NCBI GenBank assembly: GCA_900313705.1
Contig: OMSJ01000020.1
Coordinates: 1-34,014, forward strand
Direction of reading: 5' to 3'
DNA: 34,014 bases
From: an uncultured Prevotellaceae bacterium
GTDB lineage: Bacteria; Bacteroidota; Bacteroidia; Bacteroidales; Bacteroidaceae
The position numbers and the translations under genes were made by a program. Below are positions 15,988 to 24,579 of the stretch, one piece after another. Under the pieces are notes generated by a model. That model was not told the origin of the DNA and searched no databases. It saw only the letters and a list, made by a program, of their open reading frames with translations. Every line of letters begins with the position of its first letter. The first letter of the stretch is position 1.

Positions 15988-16449
15988 CTACATGTCGTGG
16001 TGCAGGAGACGATACTGAGCCATCTCCTCGTACTTCGTGCCCGGTCTGCCGTAGTTGGCGTAAGGATAAATGCTGATGCCGCCCCTGGGGACAAAGATGC
16101 CGGTCACCTCAATATACTTAGGTTCCATCAGGCGAATGAGGTCCTTCATGATGATGTTGACACAGTCCTCATGGAAGCTGCCGTGGTTGCGGAAGCTGAA
16201 AAGGTAGAGCTTGAGACTCTTGCTCTCCACCATCCGCTTGTCGGGCAGGTAGCTGATGCGTATCTCAGCAAAGTCCGGCTGTCCGGTAATGGGACAAAGG
16301 GCCGTGAACTCAGGGCAATTGAAGCGAACCCAATAGTCGTTTTCGGGATGTTTGTTCTCGAAAGCCTCCAGCACGTCGGGGGCATAGTCCTGTGGAATCT
16401 CAGCCTTCTTGCCAAGGGACTTCAAGCCCTCTTCTTTTCTGTCTGTCAT
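15988..16449 (-). CDS. queF: NADPH-dependent 7-cyano-7-deazaguanine reductase
   Basis: Reduces preQ0 to preQ1 in queuosine synthesis. The 153-residue protein is the unimodular (short) QueF type. It shows the catalytic cysteine C52 in [12 protein letters not shown]59 as the expected acid, and the QueF motif [10 protein letters not shown] that binds NADPH. The tail [16 protein letters not shown] is also typical. It lies downstream of queC on the same strand, separated by 280 nt of repeats, which suggests a queuosine operon stretched by repeat insertion. Confidence 0.96.
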   Translation of the reverse strand: MTDRKEEGLKSLGKKAEIPQDYAPDVLEAFENKHPENDYWVRFNCPEFTALCPITGQPDFAEIRISYLPDKRMVESKSLKLYLFSFRNHGSFHEDCVNIIMKDLIRLMEPKYIEVTGIFVPRGGISIYPYANYGRPGTKYEEMAQYRLLHHDM

Positions 16450-16765
16450 AATAATCCTTAATCTTTAATTTATGATTACGGATTAAAGATTAAAGATTAA
16501 GGTTTAGTTGCATTGCGGTTTGTATTTGGTATCAGCTTTAATCTTTAATCTTTAATCTTTAATTTATGATTACGGATTAAAGATTAAGGATTAAAGATTA
16601 AAGTTTGGTTGTTTTTGCCGCAGCCATCGCTATCAGCCTTATTTGGTTATATTGCCACAGCCATTGCTATCAGCCTTAATCCGTAATCTTTAATCTTTAA
16701 TCAAACTATTAATCTTTAATCTTTAATCTTTAATCCTTAATTTTAATCTTTAATCTATGTTTCAG
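16450..16765. repeat. TTAATCTTTAATC repeat block between queC and queF
   Basis: Almost the whole spacer is built from TTAATC/TTTAATC units in both orientations. A 36-nt hairpin unit with perfect 12-bp arms (TTAATCTTTAAT/ATTAAAGATTAA) occurs identically at 16458-16493 and 16552-16587. A second, unrelated pair of near-identical units of about 26 nt, ending CTATCAGCCTT, occurs near 16616-16640 and 16651-16677. The repeat runs into the queC coding region up to about 16758. Confidence 0.85.
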
Positions 16766-17404
16766 GTACTTCTCCAGTCCTTCGCGGCGCAGCTTGCAGG
16801 AGGGACAATGTCCGCAGCCGTCGCCCACGATGCCGTTGTAGCAGGTGAGTGTGCGATAGCGGACGGTGTCAAGGACGCCAAGTTCGTCGGCCAGTGCCCA
16901 TGTCTGCTCTTTGTCGAGCCACATCAGGGGCGTGTGCAGACGGAACTGCTCGTCCATAGCGAGGTTGAGCGTCGTGTTGAGGCTCTTGATGAAGCCGTCT
17001 CTACAGTCGGGATAGCCGCTGAAGTCAGCTTGTCCGACGCCTGTGATGACGTCGTAGATGCCATGGTTGCGGGCATAGATGGCTGCAACGGAGATGAAGA
17101 AGAGGTTGCGTCCGGGCACGAAGGTCGTGGGGTAGGGGGCATCATCCTTCTTCTCTGCCTCGATGTCAAGGTCCTGATTCGTCAGGCTGCACAAAGGGCT
17201 AAGCTGGCTGATGAAGCTGATGTCCATGCATTCCCATGGCACACCGGCTTCATCGCAGAGCTGTTTTGCTATGTCAACCTCCGCGACGTGACGCTGCCCA
17301 TAGCGAAAGCTAAGCGCACGCACCTTGTCGAAGTGCTTGAGGGCCCAGTAGAGGCAAGTCGTGGAGTCTTGTCCACCTGATAGAACTACAAGCGCGCTGG
17401 TCAT
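16730..17404 (-). CDS. queC: 7-cyano-7-deazaguanine synthase
   Basis: Converts 7-carboxy-7-deazaguanine to preQ0 using ATP and ammonia. The 224-residue protein has the PP-loop SGGQDSTT (9-16), the RYGQRH and FVPGRNLFF segments, and the zinc-binding cysteines C188, C197, C200 and C203 (in [11 protein letters not shown]). Its ATG overlaps the stop of the upstream peptidase gene (ATGA, 17401-17404), implying translational coupling. The last residues (RLKIKIKD) are encoded by the TTAATCTTTAATC repeat that fills the downstream spacer, so the natural C-terminus has probably been replaced or extended by repeat sequence. Confidence 0.96.
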   Translation of the reverse strand: MTSALVVLSGGQDSTTCLYWALKHFDKVRALSFRYGQRHVAEVDIAKQLCDEAGVPWECMDISFISQLSPLCSLTNQDLDIEAEKKDDAPYPTTFVPGRNLFFISVAAIYARNHGIYDVITGVGQADFSGYPDCRDGFIKSLNTTLNLAMDEQFRLHTPLMWLDKEQTWALADELGVLDTVRYRTLTCYNGIVGDGCGHCPSCKLRREGLEKYLKHRLKIKIKD

Positions 17405-18219
17405 TTGTCACCAATAGCTTTCTGATACTCGTCCCAAAGCTCGTCGGTCGTGTTGCCGGGCTTGTCGCCGAGGATGTGCTTCATGGCTTTGTCCCACGAC
17501 CAGGGCTTCAGTTCTACGGCAGAGCGGTTGAACTTGCGGATGAAGTCCTTGTCCTTGTTGAGCTGCAACCAGTAGAGGAAGTAGCCAGTCACACGGTAAC
17601 CCTTACGCCAGGAGTCGCCACGCGTGCGGTCCTTGCTCTTGAAGTCCTGGTCGAAGCAGCCGCAAGCGACGCGGACGGCATCGGCAAGGCCTTCGATGAA
17701 GAGCCAGTACTCGCTCTTGCCGTCATACTCTCCGCATCCTTCGGGCGAGAGCTGGTAGGCGTGAGTGAGCTCGTGATAGAGGACGCCTCTCGTTTCGTAG
17801 TCCAGACGCAGCGTGTCGTTTCCGGCAAAGCAACGCTCAATCCAATTCGTCGAATAGCGGATGCCGACGTAATCGCCGCTGCCATATTTCTCGCTGATGC
17901 CGTTGTAGTCCTTGATGGTATAGACGATGCGCTTCAGGCGAGGCACGTTGGGGTCTTTCGGTCCCCAGTAGAGGGTCTGCAGAACGCGCAGGGCATTCTC
18001 CTGGATGTAAGGAGCAGGATTGGGGATGATGTTGTGGTAGATCTTCGAGCCTTCGCTTTCGGGAGCCTCATCATGGAACTCCACGTCGCCCGGGTTGTAC
18101 TTCTTCCACTTCTTCTCGACCTTGATGGGAGCGTGATACTTTGTTGCCTTGTAGATGGCCTGTGCCTGCATACCGATGGCAAAGGCTGCGGCTGCGATAA
18201 AGATAAGTGTACGTTTCAT
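17401..18219 (-). CDS. Secreted basic-secretory-protein (BSP) family putative metallopeptidase
   Basis: A 272-residue protein with a signal peptide ([21 protein letters not shown]). The BSP/PF04450-like domain shows a zinc-peptidase motif HELTH (H149, E150, H153) and the downstream [10 protein letters not shown] segment, which usually supplies the third ligand region. W/Y-rich C-terminal motifs ([25 protein letters not shown]) are typical for the family. Peptidase activity is inferred from the motif; substrates are unknown. It is likely the first gene of a transcript with queC, with which it overlaps by 4 nt, but no functional link with queuosine is apparent. Confidence 0.82.
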   Translation of the reverse strand: MKRTLIFIAAAAFAIGMQAQAIYKATKYHAPIKVEKKWKKYNPGDVEFHDEAPESEGSKIYHNIIPNPAPYIQENALRVLQTLYWGPKDPNVPRLKRIVYTIKDYNGISEKYGSGDYVGIRYSTNWIERCFAGNDTLRLDYETRGVLYHELTHAYQLSPEGCGEYDGKSEYWLFIEGLADAVRVACGCFDQDFKSKDRTRGDSWRKGYRVTGYFLYWLQLNKDKDFIRKFNRSAVELKPWSWDKAMKHILGDKPGNTTDELWDEYQKAIGDK

Positions 18220-18272
18220 ATTATATTAATTAAATGTGTTGGCTATTGAGGTGTTCTTACGTTTTGCGGGTG

Positions 18273-18280
18273 CAAAGGTA
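18273..18280 (-). promoter_or_regulatory. -7 element of the BSP-queC transcript
   Basis: TACCTTTG on the minus strand fits TAnnTTTG exactly and sits within CTTCGTACCTTTGC, the same context as at 20915-20922. No good TTTG lies 19-21 nt upstream. It is 53 nt before the ATG. Confidence 0.5.
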
Positions 18281-18316
18281 CGAAGAATTTATGAATATAG
18301 AGCTATGTGTGCTGAT

Positions 18317-20893
18317 TTATTTGTCATCGGGTTCAGCGGAATTGCGTTCTGCAGCAACAGCCTTTTCGTGGTCTTCGAGTTGAATGGAGAGCCTGGCTAT
18401 CTGCTTCATGGTCTCGTTGCGCTGTTGCGTCAGAGCCTGCTGCTTGGAGGCTATTTCAGTTTGGATGTCGGGCGAAGATGCGGAGCAATGTCCCTCTTCC
18501 GTGTCGAGGGCGATGATGCGGCTGTTGAGGTCGTCCACCTTTGCCTGACAGAGAAGCATGTCTGTATTGATTTGCTTGAGGCAGCTTCTCAACTGGCTCC
18601 AGTCCTTGCCGTCGGCAAAGACTTCGTCCAGCTCGCTCTGGTGCACAGGCGGGTGTTGCAGGTTGAAGCCATGCATCCAATGGTCGAGCTGATTGCTGAG
18701 CAGACTCTGCTCTTCCTCAAGCCTCTTGATGTGGCTCAAGTAGTAGTCGTGACGCCCCTGCATGATGTCTGCATCATGTCGGATGCGGTCTGTCTCGTCG
18801 TGCTCGTTCCTATAGTGTTCCTCAGCCATAGTCACGTCCTGCATATTCTTCAGGTAGAGGCTCTTGGCGTCGCGCTCTGAGATGAGCTGTTCGTAGGTCT
18901 TGAGGTTCTCTGCCTTGCGTGTCTGCAAGAGTTCCGTCTGTTTGCCGGCTGTCGTGGACGCTTGTGCAAGCAGCGGCTGCTGTTTCTTCAGGCAGTCCAG
19001 CTTTGCGGTCTCTACGTCGAGGAGCGCTTGCTTTGCCGCTATTTCCTGTTCGACGAAGGACCATTCAGCCGTGAGCTTCTGTATCTGCTCATAGACCTGT
19101 TCGGGACTCTTTTGCCAGAGGGAATACCAGTCCTTAATGGTGATGCCGGACTGCATGTTCTCGTAGATGCGGGTGAAGCGCTTGTTGATGTTGTCGAGCC
19201 GCGAGACCAACTGCATCTTTTCCCTGCTCAGCACTTGGCATCCGGTATTGAGTTCTCCCAGCCGGACATTGATTTCGCTCTTGCGTTGCTCGTGCTTCTG
19301 GAGCTCTTCGCTGATGCGTGCGATGCTGCTTTGGTGGAAGGTGAACGTCTCCAGCTCTTTCTCTGCCGTCTCTGCTTCGCGGCTGACGTTCTCGATGAAC
19401 TGACGCAAGAGGGCTGTACGGGCTTCGAGGTTCGTCGTTTCGGAGCATTCTGCAAAGGTGTGGTCAAGTTCTGCATAGAGCTTCCACTCCTGCACGTCTT
19501 CGTTCTGACGAATGCGTATGGTGTTGAGGGCTTCTTCCTCGGCACCAAGCTGACCCTTGGCTGTGGCCAGTTCCGACTGCATTTCGTTGAGCCGATGCTG
19601 CTTTGCGTTTGCTTCAGAGGCCAGCAGTTCGTAGTCGGTTTTCATTTCGCCGATGAGCTTGCTCTGGTCGAGAATCGTGTCACTATGATAAGGATGATGG
19701 GTCGCGCCGCAGACCGAGCAGGCGGTGCCTTCGCGCAGGTTGGAGCGCAACTGAATGATGTCCTGCCCTTTGCTCAGCAGGTAGGTGTATTCCTTCTCCT
19801 TGCTGAGCCTGAGTGCTTTACCGGCTTCTGCTTCGAGCTGACGCACGTTATCCTCCAGATGCTGAATGTGCAGTCGGAGAGCTGTCACTTTCCTGTCTTT
19901 CTCTTCGATGCTTTCATAGCCCGAACTGATGCGTTTCCAGAGGGAAAGTGCAGAGAGCAACATCTGTCGGCGACCCTTCATCATCAGGGCGCGCTCCTGG
20001 AGCATGAGGCCGTCTTGCCCGTGTATGTAGGAGCGATGCATACTCAGTTCGGCTTCGGCACTTTCTATCTGCGAGACGACATCCTGAAACTGAGCGAAAG
20101 TCTTGCCCAGCATCTCGTTCTCTTCGTTTTGTTTGCGAATGGCCTGCTGGTGCTCCTGCTGGACGTTGGCTTGCAGCTTGGCTGTATCCTGGAGCGAGTT
20201 CAGCTGCATCAGTATCGCCTCGCTGTGACGAATCATATTCTCGTGCATCTCCATGCTGACGCGTTTCGTGCGCAGGCTTTCCAGTTCTTCCTGAAGCGAA
20301 GCGATGTTCCTCTCCGTCTCGCTAATCAGGGACAGGAGGATGTTGCTCTCGGTCTGTACATTATTATTAAAGTCGAGCAGGAAGGAAATCTCCGCGTCGT
20401 ACGCCTCGTTGCTGCCAGTCAGATGACTTGCCGAATAGACGTGGTCGAAGCTGTCGCGCAGGTTCACTTGTGCCAGGGCCAGTTGCTCGCGGGCCTGCTG
20501 TTCGCGCTTCTCCTGCTCCGTCATCTTCTGTCGGTTCTCATCTGCCTCGCGCTCCAGGAGGCTCAGGCCGCGCTTGTCCTGCCCAATCTGCTCTTTCAGG
20601 ACCGAAAGTTTCTGATAGATGCCGTGAATGCCTTCGAAGAGGTCGTAGCGCTCCAGCATGGCGGCTTCCTTCGCCAGGACAGCCTTCTGCTTGCCAAGTT
20701 CGAAGAGGCGCTTCTTCTCATGTTCTAAGGTAATGGTAATCTGGTTGTATCTGCGCAGCCATTGTTGCTGGGCCTGCAGGCGTCTCAGATTGTCTTCGAG
20801 CCCCTGCAGCTTCGTCTCGGCCAGTCGCTTGGCATCCTTGATGCGCTGAAGCTGAGTACTGTTCAGGATGCGTATGTCGTGTGTGAAATCCAT
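18317..20893 (-). CDS. SbcC-like zinc-hook coiled-coil protein without ATPase domains
   Basis: An 858-residue protein, nearly all heptad-like coiled coil (for example RIKDAKRLAETKLQGLEDNL and AETAEKELETF), with a zinc-hook CSVCGATHHPYH at residues 392-403, near the middle. Hook and flanks (EGTACSVCGATHHPY) match the central part of SbcC/Rad50-type nucleases. What is missing is striking: no Walker A motif at the N-terminus and no ABC signature or Walker B at the C-terminus. ATG 20893 follows a -7 element by only about 20 nt, leaving no room for a lost head; after the stop there is the next gene's promoter. It could dimerise through zinc like Rad50 but cannot hydrolyse ATP by itself. No sbcD is adjacent. 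Function not assigned. Confidence 0.75.
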   Translation of the reverse strand: MDFTHDIRILNSTQLQRIKDAKRLAETKLQGLEDNLRRLQAQQQWLRRYNQITITLEHEKKRLFELGKQKAVLAKEAAMLERYDLFEGIHGIYQKLSVLKEQIGQDKRGLSLLEREADENRQKMTEQEKREQQAREQLALAQVNLRDSFDHVYSASHLTGSNEAYDAEISFLLDFNNNVQTESNILLSLISETERNIASLQEELESLRTKRVSMEMHENMIRHSEAILMQLNSLQDTAKLQANVQQEHQQAIRKQNEENEMLGKTFAQFQDVVSQIESAEAELSMHRSYIHGQDGLMLQERALMMKGRRQMLLSALSLWKRISSGYESIEEKDRKVTALRLHIQHLEDNVRQLEAEAGKALRLSKEKEYTYLLSKGQDIIQLRSNLREGTACSVCGATHHPYHSDTILDQSKLIGEMKTDYELLASEANAKQHRLNEMQSELATAKGQLGAEEEALNTIRIRQNEDVQEWKLYAELDHTFAECSETTNLEARTALLRQFIENVSREAETAEKELETFTFHQSSIARISEELQKHEQRKSEINVRLGELNTGCQVLSREKMQLVSRLDNINKRFTRIYENMQSGITIKDWYSLWQKSPEQVYEQIQKLTAEWSFVEQEIAAKQALLDVETAKLDCLKKQQPLLAQASTTAGKQTELLQTRKAENLKTYEQLISERDAKSLYLKNMQDVTMAEEHYRNEHDETDRIRHDADIMQGRHDYYLSHIKRLEEEQSLLSNQLDHWMHGFNLQHPPVHQSELDEVFADGKDWSQLRSCLKQINTDMLLCQAKVDDLNSRIIALDTEEGHCSASSPDIQTEIASKQQALTQQRNETMKQIARLSIQLEDHEKAVAAERNSAEPDDK

Positions 20894-20914
20894 CGCTATT
20901 CGTCTTTTGCCGTG

Positions 20915-20922
20915 CAAAGGTA
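20915..20922 (-). promoter_or_regulatory. -7 element of the zinc-hook gene
   Basis: TACCTTTG on the minus strand fits TAnnTTTG. Transcription would begin about 15 nt before ATG 20893, which supports that start codon. A -33 TTTG at the correct distance is not seen. Confidence 0.5.
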
Positions 20923-21027
20923 CGAAGAAAATAATAATTATACGTGAAGAGTTTGGAAAAAAAGCATGAACCTTCGCAAAACATCAACAGGAAAGGTATA
21001 AGCTCAGGCATGTCTGGTCTGGCCATC

Positions 21028-21125
21028 AGGTGTACCTAATTTGGCAATTAGGTGTACCTAGTTTGGCATTTAGGTGTACCTAGTTTGGCAATTAGGTGCG
21101 CCTAGTTTGGCATTTAGGTGTACCT
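21028..21125. repeat. Second tandem array of 22-nt palindromic units
   Basis: AGGTGTACCT-type cores start at 21028, 21050, 21072, 21094 and 21116, exactly 22 nt apart. With their flanks they form palindromes TAGGT-GT-ACCTA with a GT centre, separated by linkers near TTTGGCAT. The fourth core is AGGTGCGCCT, which still pairs if one G-U is allowed. Period, palindrome size and centre are the same as in the array at 15597-15752, although the arm sequence differs. Confidence 0.9.
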
Positions 21126-21184
21126 GTTTAGCCGGCAAACCTCGTTGTGTTTGCGCTTTCTCCACAATAAAAACATGCATTCTT

Positions 21185-21215
21185 TTTGTTATCTTGTCTT
21201 TTCTTCGTAACTTTG
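21185..21215 (+). promoter_or_regulatory. Promoter of hisS and the downstream gene run
   Basis: TTTG (21185-21188), a 19-nt spacer and TAACTTTG (21208-21215) match both boxes of the Bacteroidetes consensus. The leader before ATG 21245 would be about 20 nt. No other good promoter was found up to lpxH, so it may drive the whole run. Confidence 0.7.
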
Positions 21216-21244
21216 CGCTCGCAATAAGAACAATAAAAACGTTT

Positions 21245-22663
21245 ATGGCACAGAAACCAAGCATACCAAAAGGCACGCGCGACTTCGGTCCTCAGGAGAT
21301 GTCGCGACGCAATTACATCTTCAACACGATTCGCGAAGTCTATTCCCTCTACGGGTTTCAGCAGATTGAGACACCCGCGATGGAGAACCTCTCTACCCTC
21401 ATGGGCAAGTATGGCGAGGAAGGCGACAAGCTCCTCTTCAAAATCCTGAACAGCGGCGACTTCCTGCGAGGCATTTACTCCGACGACCTTGCCGCTGGTG
21501 CAACGGGACACTTGGCTGCCCAGCTTTGCGAGAAGGGACTGCGCTACGACCTGACTGTCCCCTTCGCCCGCTATGTCGTACAGCATCGCGAAGAGCTGGC
21601 TTTGCCGTTCCGTCGCTATCAGATACAGCCCGTCTGGCGTGCCGACCGTCCGCAAAAAGGCCGCTACCGCGAGTTCTACCAGTGTGACGCGGACGTGGTG
21701 GGCAGCGACTCGCTGCTTTGCGAAGTGGAACTGATGCAGATTATCGACGAGGTGTTCCGTCGCTTCGGCATCCGCGTATGCATCAAAATCAACAACCGCA
21801 AAATACTGTCCGGCATCGCTGAAATGATTGGCGAAGCCGACAAGATAGTAGATATCACCGTTGCCATCGATAAGCTCGACAAGATTGGCCTCGATGCCGT
21901 CAACGAAGAGCTACGCGAGGACGGCATCAGCGAAGAAGCTATCCAGAAGCTCCAGCCCATCATCAACCTCAGCGGCACCAACGAGGAGAAGATTGCAACG
22001 ATGCGACAGGCACTTGCAGGAAGCGAGGTGGGGCAGAAAGGAATAGACGAAGTGGAGTATGTGCTGAATAAGTTTAATGGGGCAAGGGGCAAGGAGCAAG
22101 AGAATACATCCTGCCCAAGCAATCCTCTCGCCCCATGCCCCCTGCCCCCTGCCCCCAACATCGAGCTCGACCTCACCCTTGCCCGTGGCCTCAACTACTA
22201 CACAGGCTGCATCTTCGAAGTGAAGGCCCTCGACGTCGAGATAGGCAGCATTACAGGTGGTGGACGCTACGATAACCTGACCGGCATCTTCGGTATGCCA
22301 GGCATAAGTGGCGTAGGCATCAGCTTCGGAGCTGACCGCATCTACGACGTGCTGAACCAGCTCGACCTTTACCCGGAAGCCGTCACGACAGCCACGCAGG
22401 TGCTCTTCATCAACTTCGGCGAGAAGGAGACTGCCTATTCGCTGCCCATCATAGCAGGTCTTCGCGCTCAGGGCGTCCGCTGCGAAATCTATCCTGACGC
22501 AAGCAAGATGAAGAAGCAGATGCAGTATGCCAACCAGAAAGCGATTCCCTTCGTGGCGATGACCGGCGAGACGGAGATGGCCGAAGGAAAGGTGATGCTC
22601 AAGAATATGCAGACAGGCGAGCAGAAGCTCCTCACACCAGAAGAACTTGCAGCCTCAATATAA
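21245..22663 (+). CDS. hisS: Histidyl-tRNA synthetase with an in-frame repeat insert
   Basis: Charges tRNA-His. ATG 21245 ([19 protein letters not shown]) gives 472 residues. Class II motifs are visible: motif 2 region [20 protein letters not shown], the histidine-binding [10 protein letters not shown] segment, motif 3 ([26 protein letters not shown]), and the C-terminal anticodon-binding domain from about 380. Residues about 278-305 ([22 protein letters not shown] and a further proline-rich run) are encoded by a low-complexity element between the helical insertion domain and the histidine motif; the rest of the protein reads normally. It heads a co-directional run of six genes. Confidence 0.95.
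   Translation: MAQKPSIPKGTRDFGPQEMSRRNYIFNTIREVYSLYGFQQIETPAMENLSTLMGKYGEEGDKLLFKILNSGDFLRGIYSDDLAAGATGHLAAQLCEKGLRYDLTVPFARYVVQHREELALPFRRYQIQPVWRADRPQKGRYREFYQCDADVVGSDSLLCEVELMQIIDEVFRRFGIRVCIKINNRKILSGIAEMIGEADKIVDITVAIDKLDKIGLDAVNEELREDGISEEAIQKLQPIINLSGTNEEKIATMRQALAGSEVGQKGIDEVEYVLNKFNGARGKEQENTSCPSNPLAPCPLPPAPNIELDLTLARGLNYYTGCIFEVKALDVEIGSITGGGRYDNLTGIFGMPGISGVGISFGADRIYDVLNQLDLYPEAVTTATQVLFINFGEKETAYSLPIIAGLRAQGVRCEIYPDASKMKKQMQYANQKAIPFVAMTGETEMAEGKVMLKNMQTGEQKLLTPEELAASI
22078..22156 (+). repeat. G/C-skewed element inserted in frame in hisS
   Basis: GGGGCAAGGGGCAAGGAG-type units on the left (22079-22096) face CCCCATGCCCCCTG units on the right (about 22130-22156), so GGGGCA and TGCCCC can pair across a roughly 34-nt interior. 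The frame is open throughout. The composition is unlike the flanking hisS sequence. Confidence 0.75.
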
Positions 22664-22731
22664 TCCCTCATTTTCAATTATCAATTTACATTTTCAACTT
22701 TTCCACTTTTTAATTTTTAAACTTTTAATCC
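22664..22731. repeat. T-rich simple repeat between hisS and the next gene
   Basis: The spacer consists of units like TTTTCAATTATCAATT and TTTTTAAACTTTTAATC. It belongs to the same broad class as 7276-7304 and 23465-23480. No terminator hairpin is present. Confidence 0.65.
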
Positions 22732-23439
22732 ATGCCTTCGGCACTCTACCTCATCCCCGTGACGCTTGGCGAAACCTCGATAGAACAGGTCTTGCCCACG
22801 TACAATCACGAGGTCATCATGGGCATTCGGCACTTTGTCGTCGAGAATATCCGCTCCGCACGACGTTTCCTTCGACAGACCGACAAAGCCTTTCCCATCG
22901 ACGATTGCACGTTCTTCGAGATGGGTAAGCACGCCGACGAAAGGTTGTTCAGCGGATACCTACAGCCTTTGCGGGAAGGAAAACCTGTCGGCGTCATCAG
23001 CGAAGCAGGCTGCCCAGCCGTTGCCGACCCGGGGGCAGACATCGTCAGCATCGCCCAAAGGGAAGGACTGAAAGTGGTGCCTCTGGTTGGACCGAACAGC
23101 ATGATCATGGCCGTGATGAGCAGCGGACTGGGGGGACAAAGCTTTGCCTTCAATGGCTATCTGCCCGTAGAACCGGCTGACCGCGCCAAGAAGCTCAAGA
23201 TGCTCGAGACAAGAGCCTGGACCGAGGGACAGACACAACTCTTCATCGAGACACCTTTTCGCAACCAGAAGATGTTCGAGTCGCTGCTGACGGCACTCCG
23301 TCCCCAGACAAGACTCTGCATCGCAGCAGGCATCACGACTGCCGACGAATACATCCGCACCCTTCCCATCGCTAAGTGGAAAAGCACCAAGCTGCCCGAC
23401 CTGAGCAAGGTGCCTGCCATCTTCTTAATCAACAAATAG
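22732..23439 (+). CDS. Tetrapyrrole-methylase-family SAM methyltransferase (RsmI-related)
   Basis: A 235-residue SAM-dependent methyltransferase of the TP-methylase fold. It opens ALYLIPVTLGETSIEQVLP and carries the cofactor/active-site motif SEAGCPAVADPGADIV (compare SDAGTPLISDPG of RsmI), then VPLVGPNSMIMAVMSSGL and LFIETPFRNQKM. It resembles RsmI (16S rRNA C1402 2'-O-methylation), but several motif residues differ and it looks like the RsmI paralogue common in Bacteroidetes, so the substrate is not assigned. It sits in the hisS-to-lpxH run. Confidence 0.85.
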   Translation: MPSALYLIPVTLGETSIEQVLPTYNHEVIMGIRHFVVENIRSARRFLRQTDKAFPIDDCTFFEMGKHADERLFSGYLQPLREGKPVGVISEAGCPAVADPGADIVSIAQREGLKVVPLVGPNSMIMAVMSSGLGGQSFAFNGYLPVEPADRAKKLKMLETRAWTEGQTQLFIETPFRNQKMFESLLTALRPQTRLCIAAGITTADEYIRTLPIAKWKSTKLPDLSKVPAIFLINK

Positions 23440-23481
23440 CCAAAGAGATAAACATAAACACATAACTTACAACTTTCAACC

Positions 23482-24579
23482 TTGAAGTACTCAATCATAG
23501 TTCCCGTATATAACCGTCCGGATGAAGTCGATGAGCTTCTCCAAAGCCTTACGCAACAGACGCTCGAGGACATGGAAGTCATCATCGTAGAGGACGGTTC
23601 CAGCCAGCCTTGCGAGGACGTCGTCCGCCGCTATGCGGGGAAGTTGCAACTTCGCTACTACACGAAAGAGAACAGCGGCCCGGGCTTGACGCGCAACTTC
23701 GGAGCAGAACACAGCCAAGGTGAGTTCCTCATCTTCCTCGACAGCGATTGCGTCTTGCCGCAAGGGTTCCTCCAAGCTGTCGATGACGAACTCAAGCGGA
23801 AGGACAGCGACGCATGGGGTGGACCTGACCGAGCTCACGACAGCTTCACACCTGTGCAGAAAGCCATCAGTTACAGCATGACCTCCTTCCTTACCACGGG
23901 CGGCATTCGCGGCGGCAAGAAGCAGATGGACCGGAAGTTCTATCCGCGCTCCTTCAACCTTGGCATTCGCCGCAGTCTCTACCGTCAGTTGGGTGGCTTT
24001 TCGTCCATGCGCTTCGGTGAGGACATAGACCTGAGCATCCGCATCTACGAGAGCGGAGCCAGTTGCCGTCTCTTCCCCGAAGCATGGGTTTGGCATAAGC
24101 GCAGGACAGACTTCAGGAAGTTCTTCAAGCAGGTACACAACAGCGGTATAGCCCGCATCAACCTGATGAAGCGACACCCGGGAAGCCTGAAGCTCGTGCA
24201 TCTGTTGCCCATGCTTTTCACGTTAGGCACATTTGCATGTCTGCTCTTTGCCTTCCTCTTCATGCTGCTGGCCTTGATAGGAATGATTGCTATATGGAGT
24301 ATGCCCAAGCCCGGCTGCGCCAATGGTCCGATGCTTTTCATCATTTTCGGCATCGGCGGAATGCTGATATTCCTCTTGCCGCTGCTGCTCTTCTCGGCAC
24401 TCGTCTTCATCGACAGTTCCATACGCAACAAGAGCATGAAGATAGGCATCCTTTCCGTCTGGGCAAGCTTCATCCAGCTCATCGGCTACGGAACAGGCTT
24501 CCTGCGTGCATGGTGGCTGCGCTGCGTTTGCGGCAGGAACGAAGAGCTGCAAGCATTCAAGGACAACTTCTATAAATAA
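23482..24579 (+). CDS. Family 2 glycosyltransferase with C-terminal membrane helices
   Basis: Transfers a sugar from a nucleotide donor to an unknown acceptor, probably at the inner membrane during cell-envelope glycan assembly. The 365-residue protein has the GT-A start SIIVPVYNRPDEVDELLQSL, the VEDGSS donor-site motif, the DSD metal motif in LIFLDSDCVLP, and GEDIDLSIRIYESG. Two hydrophobic segments follow (about 240-270 and 280-310). Start codon is TTG at 23482: the next ATG (about 23571) would delete the conserved first strand. The bases before it are a simple CAACTTTCAACC-type repeat, so the start region appears repeat-derived. Confidence 0.9.
   Translation: MKYSIIVPVYNRPDEVDELLQSLTQQTLEDMEVIIVEDGSSQPCEDVVRRYAGKLQLRYYTKENSGPGLTRNFGAEHSQGEFLIFLDSDCVLPQGFLQAVDDELKRKDSDAWGGPDRAHDSFTPVQKAISYSMTSFLTTGGIRGGKKQMDRKFYPRSFNLGIRRSLYRQLGGFSSMRFGEDIDLSIRIYESGASCRLFPEAWVWHKRRTDFRKFFKQVHNSGIARINLMKRHPGSLKLVHLLPMLFTLGTFACLLFAFLFMLLALIGMIAIWSMPKPGCANGPMLFIIFGIGGMLIFLLPLLLFSALVFIDSSIRNKSMKIGILSVWASFIQLIGYGTGFLRAWWLRCVCGRNEELQAFKDNFYK

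Larger units (their letters stand above)
20894..21244. other. Divergent intergenic region with promoters and palindrome array
   Basis: The 351 nt between the zinc-hook gene and hisS hold the -7 element at 20915-20922 (minus), the palindrome array at 21028-21125 and the hisS promoter at 21185-21215. Nothing else is recognised. Confidence 0.6.

Noticed and set aside
16450..16729. Possible CRISPR array or small RNA cluster
   Set aside because: The repeats are short A/T-rich units in both orientations with no regular repeat-spacer pattern.
18962..20728. 588-codon open frame on the plus strand
   Set aside because: It lies entirely antisense to the zinc-hook coiled-coil gene, whose protein has clear SbcC-like features; the plus-strand product shows no recognisable domain or signal.
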